Of a DNA stretch of 64,000 nt, positions 47,533 through 55,554 are shown one piece after another. The notes under the pieces were generated by a model that had not been told where the DNA came from, made no database searches, and saw only the letters and a list, made by a program, of their open reading frames with translations. The DNA lies in NCBI GenBank assembly GCA_902809825.1, contig LR778114.1, positions 1,736,001-1,800,000 on the forward strand. The letters run 5' to 3'. Made by a program: the position numbers and the translations under genes. Positions within the stretch are counted from its first letter, which is position 1. The number at the start of each line of letters is the position of its first letter. This DNA is from Candidatus Hydrogenisulfobacillus filiaventi. Its GTDB lineage: Bacteria; Bacillota; Sulfobacillia; Sulfobacillales; R501.

Positions 47533-49457
47533 GGCTGCCGCACCTCCGTTTCCGCCCCCACCCCGCCGCCGATCCGCTCCACCCGGATCGCGGTGGCCTT
47601 GAACTCAGAGGTCCCCGACTGGGGATCCCAGGCATCCAGGGTCAGGCGATTGGTATTGACCTCCTCGGGGAAGTGGATGGTCATGAAGGCCAGGCCCGGC
47701 CGCAGGCCTGCCTCGCCCCGCACCGGCATTTCCAGTGCCCCCCGCCGGGAGACCACCCGCACCTGCTCCCCATCGTGGAGCCCCAGCGCGGCCATGTCCT
47801 CCGGGGCCAGGCGCAGGTATTCGCCCTGCGCCAGCGGGACCCGGTAGCGCCCGCTCTGCACGCCGGTGTTGAAGGATTCGAGACTGCGGCCGGTGGTCAG
47901 CCGGATGGGGAACTCGGGGCTCAAGGGGTCCACCGGGGGGTCGTAGACCACCGGCCGGAAGGGGGCCTTGGGTCCGGTCACCGGCTCGTCCCATAGGCGC
48001 CCATGCAGAAAGGGGGTGCCAGGATGGCTCTCATCCGGACAGGGCCATTGGATGCCGCCCAAGGCCTCCAGGCGGGCGTAGCTCATGCCCCGATGCATAG
48101 GGGACAGGCGGCGGCACTCGTCCCATACCGCCTCCGCGCCGGGCTCGCCCCAGTCGTGGCCCAGCCGGGCCGCCAGCCGGGCCAGGATCACCAGGTCGTC
48201 CCGCGCCCCCGGCGGCGGCTCCACCGCCTTGCGCACCCGCTGCACCCGCCGCTCGCTGGAGGTGACGGTCCCCTCGGTCTCGCACCAGGAGGCGGTGGCA
48301 GGCAACACCACTTCCGCCAGCTCGGCCGTGCGGGTGAGAAAGAGGTCCTGCACCACCAGATGGTCGAGGCCGGCCAGCAGACGTTCCGCGCGGCCGGCGT
48401 CCGCCTCCGAACGGGCCGGGTTCTCCCCGATCACCAGCAGCCCCCGCAGCCGCCCCGCCTCCATGGCATCGAACATCTGCGAGAGGTGCATCCCCCGCCG
48501 GGGCGGGATGCGGCAGCCCCACGCCTCCTCGAAGCGACGGCGGGCCCCGGCATCCTCCACATCCTGGAATCCGGGCAGTTTGTTGGGCAGGGCGCCCATG
48601 TCGCCGCCCCCCTGCACGTTGTTCTGGCCCCGCAGGGGGTTGAGCCCCGAACCGTACCGCCCCACATGGCCGGTGAGCAGGGCCAGATTGATGAGGGCGA
48701 ACACATTGTCGACGGCGTTGTGATGCTCGGTGATGCCAAGCGTCCAGCAGAGCTGGGCGCGGTCGGCGCGGGCGTAGTCGTGCGCCAGCTCGCGGATGAC
48801 CGCAGCCGGTACCCCTGTCACCCCCTCCGCCCACTCGAGGGTGCAGGGTTCCACCGCCTCCCGGTAGGCCTCAAAGTCGAGGGTGGCGTTCCGGATAAAG
48901 GCCCGGTTCTCCAGGCCTGCCGCCAGGATTTCCCGCCCGATGGCATTGGCCAGGGCGATGTCGCTACCCACATCCAGGCCCACCCACAGGTCGGCATGGG
49001 CCGCAGCCGCCGTCCGGCGCGGGTCGACCACCACCAGGCGGGCGCCCTTGCGCCGGGCTCGCAGCACATGATGGAAGAAGATGGGATGCGCCTCGCGGGC
49101 GTTGGATCCCCATAGGATGACGAGGTCGGCGTCCTCGACCTCCTGATAGGAGCTGGTTCCGCCTCCGGCCCCGAATACCGTCGCCAGACCGACGACGCTG
49201 GGGGCGTGTCAGGTGCGGTTGCAGCTGTCGATGTTGTTGGTGCCCAGCACCACCCGCGCGAACTTCTGGGCCAGGTAGTTGACCTCGTTGGTGGCCTTGG
49301 AGCAGCTGAAGACCCCTACCGCCTCCGGCCCGTACCGGGTCACCGTCTCCCGCAACCCGGCTGCCGCCCGATCGAGGGCTTCGTCCCAGGTCGCCTCGCG
49401 CAGCCGTCCGCCGCTATCCCGCACCAGCGGCTGCGTCAACCGCCCGCCATATCCCAT
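47529..49457 (-). CDS. fdhA: Formate dehydrogenase catalytic subunit, selenocysteine-containing (Mo/W-bis-MGD), without its N-terminal Fe-S domain
   Basis: 642 aa including Sec83. The frame runs from ATG 49457 (GGGAGGGA 6 nt upstream) to 47529 with one internal TGA (49209-49211), in the FDH context Cys-Asn-Arg-Thr-U-His-Ala-Pro-Ser-Val. The same frame continues on both sides, so TGA is best read as selenocysteine, the Mo/W ligand, followed by catalytic His. Later blocks include Leu-Trp-Gly-Ser-Asn-Ala-Arg and Gly-Leu-Asn-Pro-Leu-Arg-Gly-Gln-Asn-Asn-Val-Gln-Gly, both typical of FdhA. The chain starts at Leu-Thr-Gln-Pro-Leu-Val-Arg, where full-length FdhA is already past its [4Fe-4S] domain; that domain is encoded at 44756-45688. 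Confidence 0.92.
49179..49197 (-). promoter_or_regulatory. SECIS-like hairpin after the selenocysteine codon
   Basis: Eleven nt after the TGA the mRNA forms a 7-bp stem (49191-49197 with 49179-49185, including one U-G pair) closed by the loop GGTCT. E. coli fdhF has the same loop (GGUCU) read by SelB. Distance and loop both agree with a bacterial SECIS. Confidence 0.7.
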
Positions 49458-49606
49458 GGCCGGTCCCTCCCTGCCGGCAGCAGCCCCGGCGCCGCGCCCG
49501 GTTCCGCCGCCACCGTCGTGATCGCGGCTTCACTGTACCACAGCCGCCGGGCTATATACGGATTTGCGGCCGGTTTTAGTGGTCCTGCACAAGCGCTGGG
49601 CCGGCC

Positions 49607-50575
49607 TCAGGCGTCATCCGCCCCTGCCGCCGGCGGAATCCGGCCCATGCGCCCGGCCTCGAAGTCCCGGAAGGCCTCCACGATCTCAGCATGGGTGTTC
49701 ATGACAAAAGGCCCGTAGGCGGCCACCGGTTCCCGCAGCGGCTGCCCGCCCAGAATCAACACCTCAAGGCGCCCGGTGCTGCCCCCGGGCCGGGAGGCGG
49801 CAGCGAAGCAGAGGCGATCCCCCGCCCCGAAACGGATGCCCTGCCCGTCGTGTACCAGCACCCGCTCCGGTCCCGCAGTGCCCGAGCCCTCCAGTACGTA
49901 GGCCAACGCGTTGTAAGCCGGCGGCCACGGCAGGGAGAGTTCCGCCTCCGGTTCCAGGCTGACATGCACCACCGTCACCGGCGTCCAGGTCCGCCCCGGC
50001 CCGCGTACCCCTGCCACCGCGCCGGCGATGACCCGCACCAGGCCGTCCCCCCGCGCCGTGGTCAGATATTTCACCTCTGCGGCCGCCAGGCTCTGATAGC
50101 GGGGCGGGGTCCACTTGAGCACCCGCGGCAGGTTGACCCAGAGCTGCACCCCGTGAAACCGCCCGCCCCGGGCCACCAGCTCCCCGTCCGGCATCTCATC
50201 ATGCAGGATGCCGGCCCCCGCCGTCATCCACTGGGTATCCCCGCCCGCGATGACCCCGCCCCCACCGTGGGAGTCCTGATGCCGCAGGACCCCCTCCAGC
50301 ATGTAGGTTACGGTTTCAAACCCACGGTGGGGATGCCAGGGTGCGCCCTTGGCCTCCCCCGGCCCGTAGTCCACCGGGCCCATATGGTCCAGCAGCAGGA
50401 AAGGATCCGCCTCCCGGAAGCCGATGCCGGGGCCTGGAAACGGCCGCCGTACCGGAAACCCGGCCCCCTCCAGCAGCCGGGGGGCAGTCACCACCGCCTG
50501 CACCGGCCGGGACACTCCACCCGCCGCCGGTATCCGGGGCAGACGATTCCAACCTTCGGGGGGCGCCGCCGCCAT
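49607..50575 (-). CDS. Pirin-family protein
   Basis: 322 aa from ATG 50575 (AAAGGAGGT 7 nt upstream). Two cupin halves. The N-terminal half has His-Pro-His-Arg-Gly-Phe-Glu-Thr-Val-Thr-Tyr and His-Asp-Glu-Met metal ligands, with the Gly-Gly-Asp-Thr-Gln-Trp-Met-Thr-Ala-Gly-x-Gly block typical of pirin and YhhW quercetinases. Role in bacteria varies (quercetinase, regulatory). Lies upstream of the FDH operon on the same strand, separated by 149 nt. Confidence 0.88.
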   Translation of the reverse strand: MAAAPPEGWNRLPRIPAAGGVSRPVQAVVTAPRLLEGAGFPVRRPFPGPGIGFREADPFLLLDHMGPVDYGPGEAKGAPWHPHRGFETVTYMLEGVLRHQDSHGGGGVIAGGDTQWMTAGAGILHDEMPDGELVARGGRFHGVQLWVNLPRVLKWTPPRYQSLAAAEVKYLTTARGDGLVRVIAGAVAGVRGPGRTWTPVTVVHVSLEPEAELSLPWPPAYNALAYVLEGSGTAGPERVLVHDGQGIRFGAGDRLCFAAASRPGGSTGRLEVLILGGQPLREPVAAYGPFVMNTHAEIVEAFRDFEAGRMGRIPPAAGADDA

Positions 50576-50721
50576 CGCCGGACCTCCTTTCAATTTCCTT
50601 AGGGTTATTATATGCCTTGTGGGAACTCGTACACGGCCGGACGCTGCCCCGACCGCATCCCTTTCGACCGTCCCCCCTTGACTGCCGGCGGTGCGCTTGC
50701 TAGGATAGTTCGCGGCGACGC

Positions 50722-50796
50722 TCCTCGATAGCTCAATGGTAGAGCACCCGGCTGTTAACCGGGTGGTTGCAGGTTCGAGTCCTGCTCGAGGAGCCA
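50722..50796 (+). tRNA. tRNA-Asn (anticodon GTT)
   Basis: Full cloverleaf, 75 nt, with a 7-bp acceptor stem (50722-50728 with the seven bases before discriminator G793), the anticodon loop CTGTTAA and CCA at 50794-50796. Confidence 0.95.
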
Positions 50797-50803
50797 TTTA
50801 CAT

Positions 50804-50878
50804 GGGCCCATAGCTCAGCGGTAGAGCTGCCGGCTCATAACCGGTTGGTCGGAGGTTCGAATCCTTCTGGGCCCACCA
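50804..50878 (+). tRNA. tRNA with anticodon CAT (elongator Met or Ile2)
   Basis: Cloverleaf with acceptor 50804-50810 paired to 50868-50874, anticodon loop CTCATAA, CCA at 50876-50878. Not the initiator: the acceptor 1-72 pair is G-C. The loop context GGCTCATAACC is also seen in lysidine-modified tRNA-Ile(CAT), so identity needs the TilS determinants. Confidence 0.9.
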
Positions 50879-50907
50879 GCGAGAGCCAGGAATCCGCAAT
50901 TGCATAC

Positions 50908-50982
50908 GGGCGCGTAGCTCAGTGGCAGAGCGCTTGACTCACATTCAAGAGGTCAGAGGTTCGATACCTCTCGCGCCCACCA
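50908..50982 (+). tRNA. tRNA-Val (anticodon CAC)
   Basis: 75-nt cloverleaf: acceptor 50908-50914 with 50972-50978, anticodon loop CTCACAT, CCA at 50980-50982. Its 3' end is the last chromosome-type feature before the mobile element, so it is a candidate attachment site. Confidence 0.93.
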
Positions 50983-50985
50983 TAT

Positions 50986-51017
50986 GAACCCCGTATCCGG
51001 CAAGGGAGGCGGGGTTC
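50986..51017 (+). terminator. Hairpin after the tRNA cluster
   Basis: GAACCCCG (50986-50993) and CGGGGTTC (51010-51017) pair over a 16-nt loop, 4 nt after tRNA-Val. Possible terminator or attachment-site structure; there is no T tract. Confidence 0.4.
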
Positions 51018-51404
51018 GCCGTTTCCAGGCGGCTGGAAACCCGCCCACGGCGATCCCCACGACGATCCCCGCGAGCCGCCCCAAAGACACCCGCAGATAA
51101 TCCGTCCATATCCGCCCCTCCCGCACCCGATTCCGGGATTCCGGAGCATACCCGGCGGCCCCCGGAGCCGGTCCGCCGCAGCGAAAAACGCGGGAAGGTT
51201 CTCATCCGCGGAACCGGACATGGGACTGGCGATATGCACGCGCAAAGCGAAAGGGCGCACAGGGCGCGGCCCGACGGACAATCCCCGCACACCCGGTGGC
51301 AGGCGGTCGAGTGCCAGACGGCCGGGCCGGCGGATGGCGCATTGGCGGGTCCGGGCAACGGATCATCCGGCTGAAACCGCAAAAACCGTGGCAGGCATTA
51401 AGGA
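51018..51404. other. Gene-free boundary of the mobile element
   Basis: About 390 bases without a convincing gene. The long minus-strand frame here ends in the Gly-Ile-Glu-Pro-Leu-Thr-Ser signature that arises from tRNA antisense and is false. A short ATTCCGG doublet occurs near 51130-51147. This is where an integration site or origin of transfer could lie, but I cannot place one. Confidence 0.3.
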
Positions 51405-51629
51405 TCAGGCATCCGAGGCGAGATAGGACCGGAACCACCGGGAGAAGCGGGCCAGCGCCTCCGCCTGCTCCTCTGGCGTGAGGAGGGCAAGCCGACGGCT
51501 CGCCTCCTCGCGCGCGGCGTCGTACCGCGCGAACGGGTTCGGCGCGCCCCAGTCCGGCGGATCGGAGTCTCCAATCTCGGTGCGCCGACGCAGAGCCTCG
51601 ACGCATGCCTGCACCAGATCCTCGCGCAT
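51405..51629 (-). CDS. Small protein of unknown function in the mobile element
   Basis: 74 aa from ATG 51629 (GAGAGGAG 8 nt upstream). Acidic and helical, with Glu-Glu-Ala, Ser-Arg-Trp-Phe-Arg-Ser-Tyr near the C-terminus. No family recognised. It faces away from the restriction gene. Confidence 0.5.
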   Translation of the reverse strand: MREDLVQACVEALRRRTEIGDSDPPDWGAPNPFARYDAAREEASRRLALLTPEEQAEALARFSRWFRSYLASDA

Positions 51630-51792
51630 GGCCGTGCTCCTCTCCATCAGCCCGTATGCGGCAGCCTTTCCTCCCGCTTCCTCCTCATGATGGCGCAAGA
51701 TCGCCGCCGTCGGAAGGCCGCCGTCGGTTTGGCAGGAAAACGCCTCCCGGCATTGAACATGTCCAGAGACAGGATGGGGGGAGGCGGGGACT

Positions 51793-52686
51793 GTGCGTCG
51801 GGACCGTCCACAGCGATCGCTGCCACTGATAGACCATTTGCGGCAAATCGTGGAGGAGATCAAAGGATTGGGCGAGAGCGCCAATCCCCGGGTCGCACGA
51901 CGCCTGCGACGAGCCGTGCGGCCAGAAATCCAGAACCTCCTGGAGGCGATCGACGCGCTGGATCCGGTGGCCAGGCCCAGATCCTTCTTTGATCCAACAG
52001 ATCCGCGGACGGCGGGCACGATGGCGGCCTTGCTGCTGGTCGCCCAGCCTCGATATGCGCTGGAGGGCCTACCCGCCTTCTACGGGGCCGGTGTCTATGC
52101 GCTCTATTACACGGGCGCATTCCCCGCATATGCGCCAATCTCCGGCACCGATCACCCAATCTACATCGGCAAGGCGGATCCTGTCGACCCATCGGCGAAG
52201 CTCCCCGAGGCCCAAGGCACCGCGCTATATCAGCGGCTGCGAGAGCATGCGGAAAGCATCGGGATGGCGGCGACCACTCTCCGCTTGGCGGATTTCGAGT
52301 GTCGCTTCCTCATCACGCAGAGCGGGTTTCAGAAAGCGGCCGAGGATTCCCTCATCCGGTTTTTCAGGCCGATTTGGAACTCAGAGACGCAGATCTGCTT
52401 TGGCCTAGGCAAGCATGGGGATTCTGCCAAAACCAGAAGGAACAAGCGATCCCCGTGGGACACCATGCATCCCGGGCGCCCATGGGCGACGTCTATCGCC
52501 ACGGACCAAAAGCCGCCGGAGCTGATCGAGCGGCAAATTTCGGAGCACTTCCTGTCGAATCCGATCTACAAGGATTTTCGACAGATTCTGGATTTGTTCC
52601 TCAAGGATACCCTGCAGCTGGTGGCTCCCGCTGTCTTCTCCTCGCGGATCACGACAAAGGACGAAGATCGGGCGGAGGATGACTAG
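51793..52686 (+). CDS. Eco29kI-family type II restriction endonuclease (GIY-YIG nuclease)
   Basis: 297 aa from GTG 51793 (GGGGGAGGCGGGG upstream). GIY-YIG features: Gly-Val-Tyr-Ala-Leu-Tyr-Tyr (about 97-103) and His-Pro-Ile-Tyr-Ile-Gly-Lys-Ala (about 119-126), then Leu-Arg-Glu-His and Glu-Asp-Ser-Leu-Ile-Arg-Phe-Phe-Arg-Pro-Ile-Trp-Asn (catalytic Glu). Eco29kI cuts CCGCGG; the specificity here is assumed only by family. It converges on the vsr and C5-methylase genes and overlaps vsr by 38 nt. It is longer than Eco29kI (about 214), with an extended C-terminus. Confidence 0.82.
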   Translation: MRRDRPQRSLPLIDHLRQIVEEIKGLGESANPRVARRLRRAVRPEIQNLLEAIDALDPVARPRSFFDPTDPRTAGTMAALLLVAQPRYALEGLPAFYGAGVYALYYTGAFPAYAPISGTDHPIYIGKADPVDPSAKLPEAQGTALYQRLREHAESIGMAATTLRLADFECRFLITQSGFQKAAEDSLIRFFRPIWNSETQICFGLGKHGDSAKTRRNKRSPWDTMHPGRPWATSIATDQKPPELIERQISEHFLSNPIYKDFRQILDLFLKDTLQLVAPAVFSSRITTKDEDRAEDD

Positions 52687-53173
52687 AAGCTCCGCGATCG
52701 GGCGCGCCTTTGCCCGGATTGCAGGCAAAGGCGATACGAGCCACGTTCGCGAGAGCTTGCGCAAGGGCCTCCGGAGATTCCGTCTCGCACTCCCATATGA
52801 TGGTCACCGCCCATCCGGCCGCTCGGACGGCTTCCGTCACCCGCGCATCCCGGGCGCGATTGGCGCGGATTTTCTGTTCCCACCACATGGAGTTGGTCTT
52901 GGGAATGCGATGCCTGGGGCATCCCTCATGCCCGTGCCAAAAGCATCCATGCACGAAGATCACCTGCCGGCTGCGCGGCAGGACGATGTCGGGACGGCCC
53001 GGCAGCCTCGGATCATGCAGGCGATATCGGACGCCCATGGCCCAGAGCGCCCGCCGCACCCGCCACTCCGGCTTGGTGTCCTTGGAGCGGATCCGCGCCA
53101 TGATCTCGGATCGGCTCAGCGGACGGGCACGGCGTCGATGCGGGCCGCCCTGTCCAGCGCTCCGCGCAGCCAT
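52649..53173 (-). CDS. vsr: Very-short-patch (Vsr) mismatch endonuclease
   Basis: Family motifs: Met-Ala-Arg-Ile-Arg-Ser-Lys-Asp-Thr-Lys-Pro-Glu, Pro-Gly-Arg-Pro-Asp-Ile-Val-Leu-Pro (catalytic Asp) and Phe-Val-His-Gly-Cys-Phe-Trp-His-Gly-His-Glu-Gly-Cys (zinc ligands). Vsr repairs T:G mismatches from deaminated 5-methylcytosine. ATG 53101 would remove the N-terminal helix, so a start inside the methylase gene (up to 53173) is preferred; the gene overlaps that methylase by up to 58 nt and the nuclease by 38 nt. Confidence 0.85.
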   Translation of the reverse strand: MAARSAGQGGPHRRRARPLSRSEIMARIRSKDTKPEWRVRRALWAMGVRYRLHDPRLPGRPDIVLPRSRQVIFVHGCFWHGHEGCPRHRIPKTNSMWWEQKIRANRARDARVTEAVRAAGWAVTIIWECETESPEALAQALANVARIAFACNPGKGAPDRGASSHPPPDLRPLS

Positions 53174-54255
53174 CGGCCCATCGCCTCCGCCAGCTGGATT
53201 GGCACCGCGTTGCCAATCTGCCGCATGCTCTCCGTCCAGGATCCGGCGAACGCCCAGTCGTCCGGAAAGCCCTGCAGCCGGGCGGCCTCGCGGACGGTGA
53301 AGTACCTCATCGACCCGTCGTCCAGCACCACCATGTTCTCGCCGCCCGGGACGCCGTGATCCCCAGCCTTGATGGTCTTGGCTGGCTCGTCCAGCCGGCT
53401 GCCGGTATGGCCGGGGTAGGCCCGGGCGCCGGGCTGGAACACATGGCCGTTAACGCCGTTGGGCGGGCCCAGGTCCGAGATGGCGTCCCGGACGGTGCGC
53501 CACGGCCGCCCAGGCGGAGCCAGGGCGTGGCGCGACAAGCGCTCAACAGCGGCGATCTGATCCCGGGGAGGCTCCCGACCGGCCACCCGCAGGCCGTGTC
53601 GCGCCCAGTAGGCTCCGTCGATCCACTGATCCCACAGCAGCCGATCCCTGGAATGGGTGGGGGTCGGCGCCTCCAGCGTCACGCCCAGGGAGCGCCGCAC
53701 GCCCGCGATGAACACCCGCCGCCGTCGCTGGGGGGCGCCGAAGTCGGCGGCGTCCAGCAGGAACCATCGCACCTGGTATTCGCCGACCCCGGGACAATCC
53801 GGGGGCGCCTCATCCGGCAGGATCTCCACATCCGGGTCCGCCAGACTGCGGAGCACCCATCGCAGGTAGCCTCTGAACGCGGGTCTCGCCAGGCCGGCCA
53901 CGTTCTCGAACAGGAACGCACGGGGGCGCAGCTCGCGCACCGCGCGGATCGCCTCCGGCCACATGTCGCGAGGATCGAGATGCCCCGCATGCTTGCCTCC
54001 GATGGAGAACGGCTGGCATGGCGGGCCGCCCGCCACCAGATCCACGTCCAGCCCCATGTGCCGCCACCGGACCGCGCGGACGTCGTCCTGCCGGATCGGC
54101 CACTCCATGCCGCGGTTCGCGCGCAGGGTTGCGCAGGCGTGCGTGTTCCAGTCGATCAGGAAGCGATGCTCGAAGCCGGCCCGGGCGAGGCCCAGCGCCA
54201 TCCCGCCGCCGCCACTGAACAGCTCCACGCTGCGCCAAGGGCGACCATCCGCCAT
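53116..54255 (-). CDS. C5-cytosine DNA methyltransferase (Dcm-type)
   Basis: 379 aa from ATG 54255 (GGAGGAGG 9 nt upstream; a GTG at 54273 has no ribosome site). Motif I Leu-Phe-Ser-Gly-Gly-Gly-Gly, motif IV Gly-Gly-Pro-Pro-Cys-Gln-Pro-Phe-Ser (catalytic Cys), motif VI Phe-Glu-Asn-Val, motif VIII Gln-Arg-Arg-Arg-Arg, motif X Gln-Ile-Gly-Asn-Ala-Val-Pro. It protects host DNA from the Eco29kI-like nuclease; together with Vsr it forms a compact R-M set. Confidence 0.92.
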   Translation of the reverse strand: MADGRPWRSVELFSGGGGMALGLARAGFEHRFLIDWNTHACATLRANRGMEWPIRQDDVRAVRWRHMGLDVDLVAGGPPCQPFSIGGKHAGHLDPRDMWPEAIRAVRELRPRAFLFENVAGLARPAFRGYLRWVLRSLADPDVEILPDEAPPDCPGVGEYQVRWFLLDAADFGAPQRRRRVFIAGVRRSLGVTLEAPTPTHSRDRLLWDQWIDGAYWARHGLRVAGREPPRDQIAAVERLSRHALAPPGRPWRTVRDAISDLGPPNGVNGHVFQPGARAYPGHTGSRLDEPAKTIKAGDHGVPGGENMVVLDDGSMRYFTVREAARLQGFPDDWAFAGSWTESMRQIGNAVPIQLAEAMGRWLRGALDRAARIDAVPVR

Positions 54256-54413
54256 GGCCCGCGCCTCCTCCACCTTGCGTTACGTTACCTATAGCATATG
54301 CCAGCCTATCGACCGCGTCCATGCGGTGGCGCAAGCGTTCGCTGCGCTCGCGGTGGGTGCGCCGCGGAATCGCTTTTTTGCCTTAAGCCGCCGCCCAACA
54401 AAGTGGCGACTGG

Positions 54414-54701
54414 TCACGGTGCCAGCCACGGCCATCGATCGAGCCACGCCTCCGGGGCCGTGCCCTGGGAGATGGCCTCCCGCACGACCCGCTCTCCCTC
54501 TTCGGCCAGCGCGGAAGGCAGGAAGCGCCCGCAGGCGTCGCAGTGGGCCGGGGCGTCCAACGCCTCGGCCCCGAACATGGGCCACACCTCATTGCCCTCG
54601 CGATCCAGCCGGCCCGACCGATCCGGGCCGTACAGGCGCTCCGCGCATTCGGGACAGTACAGCGCCGCATCCGCGGCGAACGCGACTGGCGTCGAGATCA
54701 T
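54414..54701 (-). CDS. Small zinc-ribbon protein
   Basis: 95 aa from ATG 54701 (AGGAGG 8 nt upstream). Two Cys pairs, Cys-Pro-Glu-Cys (about 15-18) and Cys-Asp-Ala-Cys (about 52-55), make a probable zinc ribbon. Trp-Pro-Met-Phe and a C-terminal Trp-Leu-Asp-Arg-Trp-Pro-Trp. No family recognised. A 160-nt gap upstream of the methylase holds its possible promoter. Confidence 0.6.
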   Translation of the reverse strand: MISTPVAFAADAALYCPECAERLYGPDRSGRLDREGNEVWPMFGAEALDAPAHCDACGRFLPSALAEEGERVVREAISQGTAPEAWLDRWPWLAP

Positions 54702-54742
54702 GGGCGCGTCCTCCTGGTTTTGGGTTTTCCATGCCCAAGCCG

Positions 54743-55216
54743 TTAATCCCGTCCCTCGACCGTTTCCTGCTCCGACAGTCGCAGGATGCCGGCAGGCGTG
54801 GCCCACCACGCCTCGGCCCCGGTCGCCCGGGCCAGCGCCAGCAGCGCGGCGCGGTCATCGGCGGATGGCGCGCGATCGGATCGCCTGCACTGGATCAGCG
54901 CCCATCGACCGTTCTGGCAGGCGATGAGATCGGCCGAGGATCGGCTGCCCGCCGATCGCCAGACAATCCATCCATCCCGCACCAGTCGATCCCTCACCCT
55001 GCGTTCCCAGGCGGCTCCGGTGCGGTAGGCCCGCCCCCCGCCGGATCGTCCCCGTCTGGATTCCGGCGCCGCTCCGCCTCCAGGCGACGACCCTTGAGGC
55101 GCGTCGCTCCTGCCCGCCTTCTTCCCACGATGATCCTGGGAGCCGGCAAGGGAACGCCCCGTCCTCCCGGCAGCCGACCGTCCCGCCGGACGCGATCGGA
55201 CAGGCGCATGGCTCAT
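54743..55216 (-). CDS. Hjc/VRR-like PD-(D/E)XK-fold protein with altered active site
   Basis: 157 aa from ATG 55216; an ATG at 55219 sits directly on GAGGAGG. The N-terminal 70 residues are basic and disordered. The core (about 70-150) follows the Holliday-resolvase/restriction fold: Ala-Trp-Glu-Arg-Arg-Val-Arg-Asp-Arg-Leu, Ser-Ala-Asp-Leu-Ile-Ala (catalytic Asp), then Leu-Ile-Gln-Cys-Arg-Arg where Glu-x-Lys is expected. The Glu and Lys are replaced, so it may bind but not cut DNA. It belongs to the mobile element. Confidence 0.55.
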   Translation of the reverse strand: MSHAPVRSRPAGRSAAGRTGRSLAGSQDHRGKKAGRSDAPQGSSPGGGAAPESRRGRSGGGRAYRTGAAWERRVRDRLVRDGWIVWRSAGSRSSADLIACQNGRWALIQCRRSDRAPSADDRAALLALARATGAEAWWATPAGILRLSEQETVEGRD

Positions 55217-55240
55217 CATCCTCCTCCTCATCCTCCCGCA

Positions 55241-55450
55241 TCATGGGTTGGACGCCTTGCCCGCACTGGAGATCCCCGGCGGCTCGTCCAGCAGCTCGCC
55301 GTAGTAAATGCGCCACTCGTCCATGGCCAGATCCGGAAAGCCGTGTTCCCGCAGCCATTGCCAGGTGTGCTGTGGACTTTTGCGCTCCTCCGCCGCCGGA
55401 ATGCGGACCAGGATGTGATCCCGCACCAGAATGAGCACGGTGCCCTCCAT
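55241..55450 (-). CDS. Small protein of unknown function
   Basis: 69 aa from ATG 55450 (GAGGGGG about 10 nt upstream). Contains Trp-Gln-Trp-Leu-Arg-Glu-His-Gly-Phe-Pro-Asp and a Glu-Trp-Arg-Ile-Tyr-Tyr-Gly-Glu block. No family recognised; 25 nt from the next gene and likely cotranscribed. Confidence 0.55.
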   Translation of the reverse strand: MEGTVLILVRDHILVRIPAAEERKSPQHTWQWLREHGFPDLAMDEWRIYYGELLDEPPGISSAGKASNP

Positions 55451-55506
55451 GCGCAAGCGCCCCCTCTTGATCAGATGCGCCGATAGGCGCCTGCCAATGG
55501 CGGAGA

Positions 55507-55539
55507 ACGGGGGCCCCGCCCAACAGGCGGGGCCCCCGT
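55507..55539. terminator. Perfect hairpin inside the element
   Basis: A 14-bp GC stem (55507-55520 with 55526-55539) with a CAACA loop, between the wHTH gene and the small gene downstream. Possible intra-operon terminator or attenuator; no T tract is seen. Confidence 0.5.
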
Positions 55540-55554
55540 CTGGGTGATCGTGGC

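Noticed and set aside
50576-50797. Longer N-terminus of the pirin gene (Gly-Leu-Glu-Pro-Ala-Thr)
   Set aside because: It runs through the antisense of tRNA-Asn; the true start is ATG 50575 with a strong ribosome site.
50945-51382. Minus-strand frame ending in Gly-Ala-Arg-Gly-Ile-Glu-Pro-Leu-Thr-Ser
   Set aside because: This is the well-known false signature produced by the antisense of a tRNA (here tRNA-Val).
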